Source: Rotaria sordida
Lineage: Eukaryota; Rotifera; Eurotatoria; Philodinida; Philodinidae
Assembly (NCBI GenBank): GCA_905250125.1
Contig: CAJNOL010000067.1
Location: 62,001 to 126,000 of the forward strand
Direction: 5' to 3'
DNA: 64,000 nucleotides
The notes below the pieces were generated by a model, which was given only the letters and a program-made list of their open reading frames with translations, searched no databases and was not told where the DNA came from. Of this stretch, positions 23,518 through 35,835 are shown piece by piece; within the stretch, counting starts at the first letter, position 1; each line of letters begins with the position of its first letter. Position numbers and translations under genes: made by a program.

Positions 23518-26500
23518 TCACCATAATCCTAAATTATACAAGTAAAAATTTAAGAACGATGAAAAAAGACGAAAAATTTTCATTATCTTACCTTTTGATT
23601 GTCCGCCTGGTGGTTGTTGAACACGTGTTGTTTTTCGAAGATTTCCATCATCCCATTGTTCACCTAAAAATATTTATCTATGAAAATTAATTTTTTATTT
23701 TCAAATCAAATACTTACCTGATAACATAAAACTTGAATCAAATAGATTTCGTGCTCCTAAAAATATTGTCTTATATATTAAAAAAAAAACAATTTATTAT
23801 TCATACTAACCAGCACGTGTTGCTGGTCGATTATGAAAACCAGCAGCTGGTAATTCATGATTACTATGAATTGTTTGATTCTTTGGACTTGTTTTCAAAT
23901 CACCATTTGAAACTGATTTTTTTGCATCGATGACTTCACCTGTATATGGTTCACGTTCAATCTTTTGTTGTTTGATAATCTAAATACAAGCAATAGTTGT
24001 AAATCAAAAAACTGATTAATTATTATGAATTTTACTTGTTCACGAAGTTGTTCTCGTTTATTTAATTTTTGATAAATATAATCAGTGAAACATGTTGTTT
24101 CAATATATTTGCCTGAACCTTGTATAGCATTTAACTGTATTTATAATGAATAAAATGACAATAAAAAAATTAAAACAAAAAAAAAAATAAAATAAAATAC
24201 AAACTTGTCCATTTTCATAAGCAATTTTACCAGCAACAATAGTTATTATAGGTAAACCATGGCATTGAAAACCTTCGAATATATTAAAATCACATGCTTG
24301 ATGATGTGTTGAAAAAGATATTGTTTTTGTTGCTTGTGGATCCCATATTAAACAATCACCATCAGAACCAACTGCAATGCGACCTTTTTTTGGATACATA
24401 TTAAAAATACGTGCTGCATTAGAACTTGTTATAGCAACAAATTGATTTATATCGAGTTTGCCTGTTTCAACACCTTTAGTCCAAATAACTGATAAACGAT
24501 CTTCAATACCATTGATACCATTTGGAATCTAAAAAAAAATTTTCTTCTTTTTGTTAATCTAGTTAAAATAGAAACTATTTTACTTTTCGAAAATCATCTT
24601 TGCCTAAAGCTTTTTGATTTCCATTAAACGTACAATGATCAGTAGCAGTTGTTGATAATGAACCACTGGAGGAATTAATACTAGCATTTTTATTCTGAAA
24701 GAATAATAAAAAATACATACTTAGCCAACAGATCCAAAAGATAAGGTCCTGTGGTTGGATCATTACGAAGAGGTGGTGACACCACATGAGCAGCTGCATG
24801 ACGCCAACATTTATTAAAATATTGTGATCCATCAGTACCTAAACTTGCTACATTAGATTCACCAAATACGACTTGACCTATTTCAAATAAAAAAAAGATC
24901 ATGAGTTTTATATGAACTTATTTAAAATACTAAATTGTATTCTACCTTTTAATCGTACCTCTTGTACTTTATCAGCTGCTGTTTTACTCATTATATGTAC
25001 AACATAAAGAGGACATCTATGAAATAAAATTAAAAGTTCTAATTATCTTAATTTCAATGAAATTCTACCGAGCTTGTTCAGCAATAGTAATAGCTCGATT
25101 TGTAGCTTCAGCTTCAAGCTAAAATAGTTAATCTATTGATTATACAGAGACTAATATATATTATTATGATCTCTTGCCTTTTCTGGACGACTAAGAAGAT
25201 GACCTTCAGGTCCTGTTATGCCTAGTTTTAACATTTCTTTTTCTAATTCTTTAATTACTAAACCATTTTCAGCATGTACCATAGCAATGGCACCGAGTTC
25301 ACGACATTTTGAAAATATTTGAAATATTTCATCATCATGTAACATGAAAGTATCTGAATAAGCCATGAAAACTTTGAATGAATTAACACCTAAACAAAAA
25401 ATTAATTTACAAATCAGTATATAAAGGATATTCTAAGAAGATGTATACACTAATTCATAGAATGATAGTAATGAATAACTGTCTATAAAGCAAGTACTAA
25501 TTGAGCTCTTCACGGTGTTTTATTGTTTCTAGAGGTGTAGCTTAGCACTAGACCGCTCTGGCTGGGTGATTTTGTTGATTACCACATATCCACAAGGTAC
25601 TGTGTGAAAATTTCACTGCCACCAGTCATAAAACGACATCGAACAAGTCATTAACGACTATTTGACTAGGATTATCCGTCTGATAGCATGCTGACTACGT
25701 TGTGACATACACCTAATCTTATGGCTAGAGTATGGGTGTGGATGAGAGTTCAAGCAATTGAGTGCAAGAACTCTGGGTTAAGTTGACCTTCTTTTCAGAG
25801 CTACAGCTAGTATTATTTATAAAAAAAGATATCGGACTATTGAATCTGCCATAAGGTAGCTGAAAGATAGGAGTGTTCTTCCTTCCAGCACTAAAGGCAG
25901 AGTAGGGGCTGCAGAATGATTACATTCTAGAAAGAAGGACGCTGCATGGGCAATTTTCGGAAGTATGGAAGGGGACGTCTTATCTTACGCGTTCCCCCCC
26001 CCCCCCCCAATAGCTATGCCCTTGATTGTTTTGTTTATTTTTTATAATAATAAAATTGATAAAACAGAACAGATCCGAACAGTATCTTATCTTCTCTATC
26101 ATTTCAGATAATTCATGTAAAGATTTATTTAAAATTTCGTGCACTAGTAATCATTTTTTATTGTGTATACATCTTTTTAGAACAATTTGTAATTAGATAT
26201 ATATCTCTTGTGAAACCTTTTTCTTTCGTAAGTATTTCCATATCTTTAGCGACTTGTTCATTCCAATGTGTAATAGCAATATGTAAACCATAATCACAAC
26301 AAACTTTTGAATCAGCTCGTTCACGCCACTGTTTATAAGCTTCAAGAAGTGTTTGTTCTTTTGTTGGAATAACAAGATCAACTATAAAAATAAAAGAAAG
26401 CAAAAAGATGAAAAACATTTTCTTTTATATGTAATCATAATTCAATTCATAGCTATCAAACAAAATCTTATATATCAAAAATAGTGATCATAATATTTAT

Positions 26501-28947
26501 ATTCGATTTTTCATCATATAAGAACTATTGATTAGATCTCTAGGTCGATCTAAATGTCTTTTCTATTACGTCACAATAACCATCATGCTATATAAAAAAA
26601 AAGAAAAAGAAAAAAAGAAGTGATGCAATCTGATTCTTTAACGTTTTCTTTTTTTTTCTTTTTCTTCTTTCTCATTTTAGCTTGTGAACAAATTAATAAA
26701 CGACAGTAGTGATCGACTGAACGCAAAGAAACAAAAGTGAAATATGAAAGAATGATAGACAGTTAATCACTTTGTTTGGGTTGAGACCAACAAAGAAAAT
26801 GACTGTATCATACGTAACAAATCTAATCAATATGCAAGAAACGAATGAAAAAACTAAAAATGGCATATATATGTATGTATATTATGAGTAAAAAAAAAGA
26901 TTGTAGAGATACGTTCAAGGGTAGCGTGCTTCGATTTTTTATTCTCTCGTTTTCTTTTTTTTTTTTTTTTTTACCGTTTATACGGTCACTCACTAGAGCG
27001 CACATATATGTATATGTATGGTAAAAGATGCATATCTTTTATCAGCTGTCGCCTTATTTCATGACATCATCATCAAAATGATCGACGACGATGTAGTTTC
27101 AATCATATGCAATATGTATATATATGTTGTATGAAAACAGATTCATTTTCTCTATTGTCATTATAACTCTTCTACCTTTCCCATTCGCCATCATACATCG
27201 GACATAGGAAGTTAGTTGAATAGGTCAGGTGAACAAGAGAGAATATAAAAAAAAAGAAGAAGAAGGAAAAAGTACATTGAACAATTTGATTCGATCATCT
27301 CGCTGCCAGCCATCAAAGAGAAAAAAATCAGGTCTATTTTTTCCCACATATGACACTATTGAACTAATATAGAAAAAAAAACATATTACACTTAGTTCTA
27401 TCTTTTATTTCTTAGATATGCTATGACCGATATCATTTTCGTTCTGATTGGTGTTACTGCTGGTACAGGATTATTACTTGGTTCAATACTAACAACCTAT
27501 TGTTGTTGTAAACGATATTTTCGTAGTCAATTAACATCAAGTTCTCAACCATCTAAACAACAACAACAACAACAACAAGAACAAGAACACCAAGATTATC
27601 TTCATTCAGTAATTGTCAATCAACATATTGCTAGACACCTTCGACCAAATTCAACTATATCATTTATTAGTGATAATTATCATAATAATATGACTCTAAT
27701 AGCATCACCTCATCGTTTGGCTATGCTTGAACAACAACAACGACAACAAGAACCAGCAACATTAGTCATTGAAAATCCATTAATTTCTCTATCATCTAAT
27801 ACAGGAGAACAAAAATCAACAGTATTAGAATCTTTTGTTTATGAAAATCCAACACTCGAATTAGGTGAATTGCCAACAACTGGTGCAATATGATACCAGA
27901 TTAAAAAATTAGACTACTATGCTTTTCTTTTTCTTCTCTTGTACATACGAATGGTTGTTGTGCCGCCAGCAATTGCTGCTTTGGTACCCGTATAAAAATC
28001 ATCAACTGTTCTTGTACCCATAAATTCCAATTCTAGATGAGTTTGTGTATCAATACCACCTGAAAATAATTTATATATGTAAAAATAAAAATACTAAATA
28101 AATAAATAAATAAATACCTGGCATAACAAATTTGCCTGTAGCATCAATTGTTTTTGTTCCAGTAGGTACAATAAGATTAAGACCAATTTGTCTATATGAC
28201 AAAAAAAAAGTTAATTATTTTTATAAAAGAGTAGTTTTGATTATAACAACTTACTTGATAATACCTTCTTCGATGAAGACATCAGCAAACATTGTTCCAT
28301 CATCATTAATTACTCGACCACCTTTAATTAATAGACGATGTTGTAAAGCCTAAAAAATAAAATAAAATATTAAATGAAATAATGATTTTATTGTAAATTA
28401 AAATTTCAATTATATACTTTGCTATTGTTTTTGTATTAAAATATGATACTATTCTTAATCTTAGAAAAAACAAATTCAGATCTACTTTCATTAGTTATTT
28501 CATTTTTTTGCTGATATAGAAGTAGTTTTAATATTAATTTCAAAGATAAGAATTTCGACTATTGAATAAGGTAAAGAGCTTGTGACTAAAGTCATTGTAG
28601 ACTTTTACTATTGTTTTGTTTTTTTTTCGATTGAAAAAAAAAATGAGTACACAAATACAATTAAAAAAAAACCATATCATTAGCGGATTCCTTACTTTAG
28701 AGTTACTATTCGTATCTTGTGACGTTGATGGAATAACAGTAAAAACACTATTTACACTTCCTGGTCTCAATACTGATGCTGTCGAAGAAAGACAAGAAGA
28801 TTGTTGTACATTTTTAATACAATAAAAACTCGATTTAGGATTTGAATTACATTGCAATTGTTCATGATCATGTTTTGAAGGAATAAAATGAAAACAAGCA
28901 TTCGATGAATTTGTTTGTTCTTCAACGTCTGATAATGATGACGACAT
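23518..28947 (-). CDS. CRMP: CRMP / dihydropyrimidinase-like protein (16 exons)
   Basis: Exons in transcript order: 28947-28696, 28349-28255, 28191-28118, 28059-27949, 26381-26217, 25389-25178, 25118-25069, 25016-24946, 24877-24721, 24680-24584, 24528-24205, 24134-24036, 23979-23811, 23756-23718, 23663-23592, 23528-23518. They total 1998 nt in frame (665 aa). The core is the amidohydrolase barrel of dihydropyrimidinase/[95 protein letters not shown]. The tail [18 protein letters not shown]...[10 protein letters not shown] matches the CRMP-specific C-terminus, so this is the neuronal microtubule-regulator branch. Of the dihydropyrimidinase metal ligands, the first His of HxH is Gln, while the Lys, two His and the Asp remain. 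The intron after exon 6 starts with GC (GAAAAG|GCAAGA). The last tiny exon (GLW, stop) is the least certain. The first exon adds an 84-residue Ser-rich leader. Confidence 0.9.
25529..26024 (+). mobile_element. SINE-like insert with tRNA-like A box and poly-C run
   Basis: Lies in CRMP intron 5 and is visibly less AT-rich than its surroundings. Near its start, GTGTAGCTTAGCACTAGACC resembles the D-arm/A-box of a tRNA (compare TAGCTCAGTGGTAGAGC). The right part contains 15 consecutive C (25994-26008), unique in the window. The same 7-mer, ATTGTTT, flanks both sides (25522-25528 and 26025-26031), as a target-site duplication would. No clear B box, so the SINE identity is tentative. Confidence 0.45.
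27423..27893 (+). CDS. Nested single-pass membrane protein with polyQ, inside a CRMP intron
   Basis: One coding exon of 156 residues on the strand opposite CRMP, wholly within its 1567 bp intron 26382-27948. Residues about 4-26 form one transmembrane helix ([20 protein letters not shown]) followed by YCCCKRYFR, a membrane-proximal Cys cluster plus basic stop-transfer residues suited to palmitoylation. There is no signal peptide, so a type III (N-out) topology is inferred. The cytosolic tail has a Gln run (residues about 45-51) and two similar motifs, VIENPLISL and [18 protein letters not shown] acceptor (27410-27417) precedes the start codon, suggesting a 5' UTR intron or spliced leader. I do not recognise the family. 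Confidence 0.65.
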   Translation: MTDIIFVLIGVTAGTGLLLGSILTTYCCCKRYFRSQLTSSSQPSKQQQQQQQEQEHQDYLHSVIVNQHIARHLRPNSTISFISDNYHNNMTLIASPHRLAMLEQQQRQQEPATLVIENPLISLSSNTGEQKSTVLESFVYENPTLELGELPTTGAI

Positions 28948-31421
28948 GTTGAGGTTTATTTTTTTTTCCTTCTGTCCTTGACTAACTTGAAGGATCTAGT
29001 TGGTTGATGTTACATTTCTGCTACCGTCGACGTCGTCACGAAGCACATTCTTTTTTTTCTTTTCCTGCTTTCTCTATGTTTTTCTTCGAATGTTCATCAA
29101 TCTTGCTTTCTTTTTTGTTTTCCTATTTTGCTACTTTTCGTTCTGCTGAGGAATATTTATGATATCTTAAAAAGAAAAAATGACTGCGATCGAAGAGAAA
29201 TGACATGAGTTTGACTTGATTCTCCTTAAATGGTTATTGGCAACAAATTGCTGAACTTTTTGTTCAAATAAAGGATGATATATAAACATGCTCTGAGTCA
29301 TATAAAAGTGTACTTCAAGTAAGTAACGAATTGTGATAAAACTCTGTATTAATTTTGCTTTCAGTAAAGCATGAAAACAAATCATCGTGAAGACTAGATA
29401 GTTTTCTTGTTAGAAGGATCTCAAGTCTCTACTACAAAACTGTGTATAAATATTTGATTCATATTACTTACCGAAGACTGAAAAGTTTTACGAATATATT
29501 TGATTGGAAAAGTTCTCTGCAAGATTCTGGAATTTAGAAAGCAAAATCCATTTACTAAGAAATTTGGTCGTAGAGTTTAGGTTTTTTATCGAGTTGTTTA
29601 GCACTACGATAGAACATTGTGCAGAAGTAAATAAGAAAATTTTCAAGCTATTGGTTGAATTCGAAATTGACATTTTTCTAACGTTGTTTTGTTTACTAAC
29701 GAAAAGTATTCATAATTAATAAGTGATTTCGAAAAATAAGATTTTTTCTAGTAATAGAAGTTAACAAAGCCCCATAGTGTATCTCCAATTAGAGTTTAGT
29801 AAGTCCTCTACAAATGCACACTATATAAAAGTAAATACTGTTTTTCTATTAGACATTATGAGAAAAACTTGTTTGGGCGTCGTAGAGGGAAAAATCAAGT
29901 TTTGAATAACACTGTTTTCTATAAAATCTGTAGTTTGATAACTTGAATATTTTAATCTCACTAGAAAGTTCGCATCGCGTTGATTATACTCAAACATAAC
30001 ATATCCCTACAAATTTAGAAAATCAAATGGAAGACAAATCGATCAAATGCACATTTCATCACTATAATTGTGTGTGAAATTGCAAAGCACTTTTTTCTGT
30101 CGAACATGTTCTTAAAACTTTTCAGTGTACACTAAGTATTTTGAACCAAATATTTTTTGGCAGCTTTGTAGTAGAGACTTTGCTCTTTGGAACAAGAAAA
30201 CTATCAAGTCTCTACGATGATTTGTTGTCATGCTATACTGAAAACAAAATTAATACAGAAGTTTTGTACCATCTATTAGTAAATGATGGCCTTCTTTTGA
30301 TTTTGGAAATTTAAACAAATCTTACATCTGTTTTAGGTGGCGATGAATTGTGATTGTTGTTTGTTATTGGCATTTTGTAAATGTTGAATTTCACAAGACA
30401 AAAAAAGAAAATCTAGAAAATTGGATGGATAAGAACATTGACTAGTTTAAAAACATTTGTGTGACTATTTGTTGCATACAAACAAATGTTCACTGATTAG
30501 TCAACGGTACACATTATTATGTATGCATGCATATATATCATCACGTTCTTCTTTTTTTTGTGTACACATGCTGATCAATGAACGGAAGTGTCATATTGAA
30601 CTAAAGGATGAATGAATGAATAAACCTCTACGGACAGATCAGCATTCAATCGAAACTGTATTAAACTCCCTCCTATTCTTTTCTTTCCGAAGAAAGGAAA
30701 GAAAGAAGCAGAACAAAAGGTAATTCGAATGAGTCATCAATAACAATGAATGTAGACAAGTTAGAGAGACACTTGTATAACTATTCTATTCGTATAAAGA
30801 TTGATTTACATCTAATCTTCTTATCATTAAAATTTTCACATAATAATAATAATAATCAATCAACCAAAATCTTACAACCTATATAATTGTTGCTCAGTAT
30901 TGACTAGCGTCATCTATCAACTAGTATGTGATATTTCGTTTTTCGTTTTTCGTTTATAGTTTATTTCTTTTTCATTTCAAGATCATGTGCTAAATACATG
31001 ATTCACTTTTTTATCACATCGTAAAATCTGAAAATTCTATTACATACAGATAAGTAGGCCAAATAGGTTCGTTACTAATTGGATTAACGATTCAGCAGCT
31101 TGGTTTTTTCTTTCTTTTTTTAGTGTCAACTAAAAGATCTCATTAATTGTATCTTAGTTAACTTTATTATTAGTAAGTGTATCAGTCAGAAATAAAATGC
31201 CATAAGGCATTCTTAATTCGTGTCGACGAGCGCAAAAATACAACGACTTCAAGTAAACTATATAATAAAAAAAATACTTTTATATAGAAAAACTTTTCTT
31301 TTCTTTTTCATTTAATTTCGAAAAAAAAACTTTTAGACTTTTAGTAATTTGAAACAAAACATCAAAATGTTTTATATTTCAGATTTTCTTTTAAATATTC
31401 ATGTCTAACATTAGAGACTAA
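28948..31421. other. Divergent promoter interval between CRMP and PCYT1
   Basis: Holds one inverted-repeat element (29335-30268). The rest is AT-rich. TTTATATTTCAG at about 31370-31381 looks like a 5' UTR acceptor for the PCYT1 transcript. No further gene seen. Confidence 0.45.
29335..30268. mobile_element. Inverted-repeat (MITE-like) element, 0.93 kb
   Basis: Arms of about 190-200 bp: 29335-29530 and 30070-30268 inverted. Landmarks are CTGTATTAATTTTGCTTTCAG against its inverse CTGAAAACAAAATTAATACAG, GATAGTTTTCTTGTT against AACAAGAAAACTATC, and GTCTCTACTACAAA against TTTGTAGTAGAGAC. Arm identity is about 80% by eye. The interior of about 540 bp has no convincing coding frame. Confidence 0.75.
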
Positions 31422-34048
31422 ATGAATGATAAGTCAGTATTAATTACACCTGGCGGCAGTACATGTATTGATGCATGGCATGATGCATCAGCTGAAAATT
31501 CTACTAATACTAATACGAATAATTTACTATTGAAAGAAAATAATTATGAACACTTGTCATCTAAAGACATATTAATAGAATCAAAAAATAAATCTAATAA
31601 TGGAACAATTAATAAGCGTTCAATGCAATTCAATGGTACACCTTCTGTTAATGTTGATCTTAATTTAGGTCCAGCATCTTTATGTTATGAAGAAAACGCT
31701 AAAAAAGAACGTGATAACTGTGATTATTCAATAAAAATTACATTAGATATGGCTAAAAATGATACAGCACCAAGAAAAATTCGTATTTTTGCTGCTGGTA
31801 AAAAAAAATCCGAATCTGTTTTCGTCGGTTTTTTTTATTAAATTAATTTTTAAAATTTAGGTATTTATGATTTATTTCATGCTGGTCATGCTCGACAATT
31901 AATGCAAGCAAAAAATTTATTTAAAAATGTTTATTTACTTGTTGGTGTTTGTAATGATGAAATAGCACATAAGAGAAAAGGTAAAACTGTAATGAACGAA
32001 GCTGAACGTTATGAAAGTGTTCGTCATTGTCGTTATGTTGATGAAGTTATAATAGACACACCATGGGTTCTTAATGATGAATTTTTAACACAAAATAAAA
32101 TTGATTTTGTTGCACATAGTGAAATTTCATATAGAACCGAAGGTAGTGATGATATTTACCAATATATTAAAGTAAGTTATAGAAAAGATCTTATCCGATA
32201 TTATGAATATTCACTATCGAAAATTCTGTATACTAACACGTTGATCGAAAAGTAATTAGATAAAATGTTCATTTCATTTTTCAGTCTTTCTCAAAAGCCT
32301 GCAGAAATTTGAAAACATTTTGTTAGAATTAGAATTTTGTATTCGTTTGGATTATGGGTTTAAAATTTTTGTATGACTCTTTTAGTTTAGGATTTATGAG
32401 TTGACCTTTTCGAGACGTGACAATTACGTTCGAACGAAGAAAATTGACGGTTTTTACTGCTTTAGTCTTCGTCATTGCTTACAGTATATTATCGACTTTT
32501 TTTGCATAGAATTAAAGACAAAATTGTTCCCTACAAAGTGATATAAGAATTAAGAATTTCAGGAATAGCCGAGCTCACTTTCCAAGTCTTTTTCCTATAG
32601 AAATTGAGAAGATTATCTAAATTGACACGATGTCCCGTAACCAAACACTCATTATTAGCAAATGACTTAGAGCTAACTAATCATTAAGATACCATTTTAT
32701 TCTCTGTATTCGAAATAATTTTCGCTTCGGATTTGAGTAATTTTTTGGCATGCTTTAAAAGTTTGACTCATGACTTTTAAACCAGAAGTCCTAGAAAAAT
32801 TTTGAAACATATATTCGAAAGGAACATAAAATTTTAATTCTCACTCAATGTTTTCAAATTTTTGCAGATTTCTTAAAAAGATTAAAAAAATGAATGAGAA
32901 TTTCTTCTGCTTTCTTTTCAGAGTCAAACTTTTTATCATTTAATAGATTTAGTTCTATGTTTTCGAAAACGAATTATTCTATGAGAATCTTAGCAATAGC
33001 ATGAATCTTGTTGTGTTTACATAGAAATCTGATGAAATATCACTTCAGATTACTTTTTTTGTCTTGATTTTGATTTAAGACTTGTCTAGAATTAATCCTA
33101 ATGGAATTAGAGAAGATAAAGACCAGGAGGATTTTCTATTGAAATTATTACTTTGTTGTTAACCTAGTATTCATCTACAAATGAATATTTGTTTTTTTGT
33201 TGTTGAAATATTCAATTGTTGAAGAATGTTTATCGTCTCTATATTCCAGATACATTGACATATGTCGAAAATCTAATAAAATAATAATGACTCTCTCAAT
33301 ACGGTAAACTTGTTCTTATCGTTTCCGACATTCTCTGATTCCTAAGAGATTTGTAAATAAATTCAGAACAATCATTACAATTCTTATAAATAACTTGAAA
33401 GATTAATGCATGCTATCGTTTTTTTATATTTGACAATTATTAACAGTCATATTTTGACATTTGAAATTTTATCCAATCATTCAAGTATACGAAATTGACC
33501 CCAAAAAAAAATTATATTTACCAGAAATCTTCGTTAAGAAGAAAATTAAAAAAACAGTATAATTTCAGCCTGATATCAAGAAGTAATTATTATCGATAAT
33601 TTTTGTTTTTCAGGCTCGTGGTATGTTTGCTGCTATTCAACGTACTGAAGGTATTTCGACATCTGATATAATATGTCGTCTTGTTCGTGATTATGATATA
33701 TATGTACAACGAAATTTAGCTCGTGGTTATTCAGCTCAAGATTTAAATGTTGGTTTTATAAAAAAAAATCAAATTCAATTTCAATCACGATTTGATACAG
33801 TTACATTAAAATTTCGTACATATGTAGAAGAATCAAAAACATTTATGGAACGTTGGGAAGATCGAAGTAAAGAATATATACATTATTTTATTGATTTATT
33901 TGAACGTACACGTGTTTTAAATTTACTTAATCGAACACGATCCATAGGTGTATATTCTAATACTCATAATAAACAAAGTGATACAGAAAATGATGATATA
34001 ATAACATTAGAAGATAATAATTCTAATAAAAAGAAATTGAAACAATAA
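31422..34048 (+). CDS. PCYT1: Choline-phosphate cytidylyltransferase (CCT)
   Basis: Three exons (31422-31797, 31861-32171, 33614-34048), 373 residues. The enzyme forms CDP-choline from CTP and phosphocholine, the rate-limiting step of the Kennedy pathway for phosphatidylcholine. After a long Asn/Ser-rich N-terminus (about 115 residues) the catalytic domain runs from about 118. It contains [17 protein letters not shown] with the HxGH nucleotidyltransferase signature, [28 protein letters not shown] and the [11 protein letters not shown] signature. The C-terminus keeps an amphipathic stretch (about residues 275-325, [12 protein letters not shown]...[12 protein letters not shown]) that matches the membrane-binding helix, and a short acidic, basic-ended tail. 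The vertebrate Ser-Pro-rich phosphorylation region is absent. Intron 2 is 1442 bp and contains an inverted-repeat element. Confidence 0.94.
32278..32888. mobile_element. Inverted-repeat element in PCYT1 intron 2
   Basis: Left arm about 32278-32430 and right arm about 32740-32888 inverted: CTGCAGAAATTTGAAAACATT against AATGTTTTCAAATTTTTGCAG, TTTATGAGTTGAC against GTTTGACTCATGACTTTTAA. The arms have diverged (about 70-75% by eye). No coding capacity in the roughly 300 bp interior. Confidence 0.65.
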
Positions 34049-34103
34049 ACAGTGATTTCTAGTAATAAACATTACAGTGAGACAAACAATTAAGTTATTT
34101 ATT

Positions 34104-34107
34104 TATA

Positions 34108-34138
<31 letters not shown>
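34104..34138. repeat. (TA)n microsatellite
   Basis: Nearly pure TA/AT tract with one G interruption near its start, 56 bp after the PCYT1 stop codon. Confidence 0.85.
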
Positions 34139-34521
34139 GTTTTATTTTGAATTATGTACAATTTTATTTTTTTAATCAAGAAATTTTGGTAGACCTATGT
34201 TTTTGTTTAACTCTCATATTATAATTCATTAATAAGGATATGTTTGTTTTTTCGTTTAATTTTTCTTTTATTTTCATACGAAAAAATCAGATGTTTTTAT
34301 AATCCAATAAACGGTTTATTTTTGTGTTCTGCTATCGTATTGTGTTTAATTGAATGAAATGAATACTGTTATTTTAAAAAAACACAGGTGACGAAGAACT
34401 ATTTTCTTTTTTCTATGATAGAATCATGACGGGAACAAAAAAAAATGTCATAGCCATATTTATTCGGTGTGAAATGATTAGCACTTGTTAGAGAAATGAG
34501 AAAGAAAAAAAAAGTATGTGA

Positions 34522-34721
34522 TCAAACAAATAGGATGACGGCATAGCACAACACGGCGATTATGGCATAAATACCAAAAAGAATGTCGCTACGATTATTA
34601 TTTGATGCTGAATAACCTAGTGTGAAGAAAGGAAAGGAAAAAAAAAATAACCATAATTACCCAATGTGTTAGGATTAACAAAAGTAAAATTCACTGACAC
34701 TGTTGGTGGCTCGTTTCGCAT
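34522..34721 (-). CDS. 51-residue tail-anchored membrane protein (two exons)
   Basis: Exon 1 34721-34661 (20 codons plus one base, G|GTAATT donor), a 44 bp intron ending CACTAG, and exon 2 34616-34522 ending TGA. The protein starts MRNEPPTVSVNFTFVNPNTL, continues GYSASNNNRSD, and ends with one hydrophobic helix (ILFGIYAIIAVLCYAVILFV) that reaches the very C-terminus. A correct phase-1 junction, a standard small intron and an uninterrupted transmembrane tail argue for a real gene, although neither exon alone would attract attention. Size and topology resemble small ER proteins such as SERCA-regulating micropeptides, but I see no diagnostic motif. It lies convergent to PCYT1. Confidence 0.62.
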
Positions 34722-35835
34722 TATTTATTCTATTCATAGTAGTATGTACTTATATTCTTCTCTTGTTTCGTTTACATGAAAAGAATATATAATGAACATT
34801 ATTTCAGAGAATTTTTTAGGATATTCCGTATAAATTCATATGACAAATAACATAAAAAATAAATGAATACCATAGAATGAAGAAGAAATCCATTAGTTAT
34901 GATCCGACATGTTTATTTAAGTGCTTGTCATTATTTTTTCTAGTTTCTGTTTATTTTTCTACCCATAAATTGTCCATTATACAAATAAATATGTGTTTTC
35001 GCTGTATTAAGGTAAGAGATAATATGATTATCTTGTAAAATTGTATAGGTTTTTTTCTCGATAAGAATTAAATTTTTATAGAGAATACTGTTAGAAAGCA
35101 AATGATTTCTCTTAAATAAATACTTTTCTATAGAAAAGAACAAAAGATTTTATTTAACAAAGTTTTAATTGCAAACATTGATTCATTTCAATAATTAAAA
35201 CTTGTTTGTTTTTATCATAAATTGTCAAGTTCGAATCTTTATTTTTTTAAATTACACATGGTTCTAACTACGTTTCCCGTGTTTAACTGTTATTAAATTA
35301 CGGATATCACACACGCTCCGAAGTTTTGACTGGTTATAATCACTAGGAGGAGGGGCTCTTTTCTTTTTCAATTTTTATAAGCATTTTCAACATGATTCTT
35401 TTTACTAAGATCAACTTAGACCTTTCCTTAAAATTTGATTTGTCAAGGTAAATGAGTGTGCGTCAAAGATTAAATGAAGAAATTGGTAGAGGTAAAAAAT
35501 ATACTGTAATATAATACGACAGTGCTCTTACTATGTCTCTCAAAAAATTTGTCTTTTCTTATTCAGTCCTTAGTTTCTTGTAGTATCTTAATAAGACATA
35601 GGATATGGGTAAGAATCTTTTATTACTTTCCTATACTACTGAAGAAGATACAAATCAACTATAGATACGATTGTACTTATGTGAATAAGATAATCTTTTT
35701 GTTATATTGTACATTGATTTGTTTTATTTTATTTCTTAGGGTGATAAAAAATTCATTTAAATACAAATATAATAATCGTAATACTTCTTTTTGCACGTGG
35801 CAAACAATTAATATTAAATATCTTCATTCATATAA
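34722..35835. other. Intergenic, no gene seen
   Basis: AT-rich interval between the divergent 51-residue gene and the fucosyltransferase. Long frames here are AT-driven hydrophobic shadows. Confidence 0.4.

Noticed and set aside
28616-28825. 69-residue plus-strand frame
   Set aside because: Antisense to CRMP exon 1.
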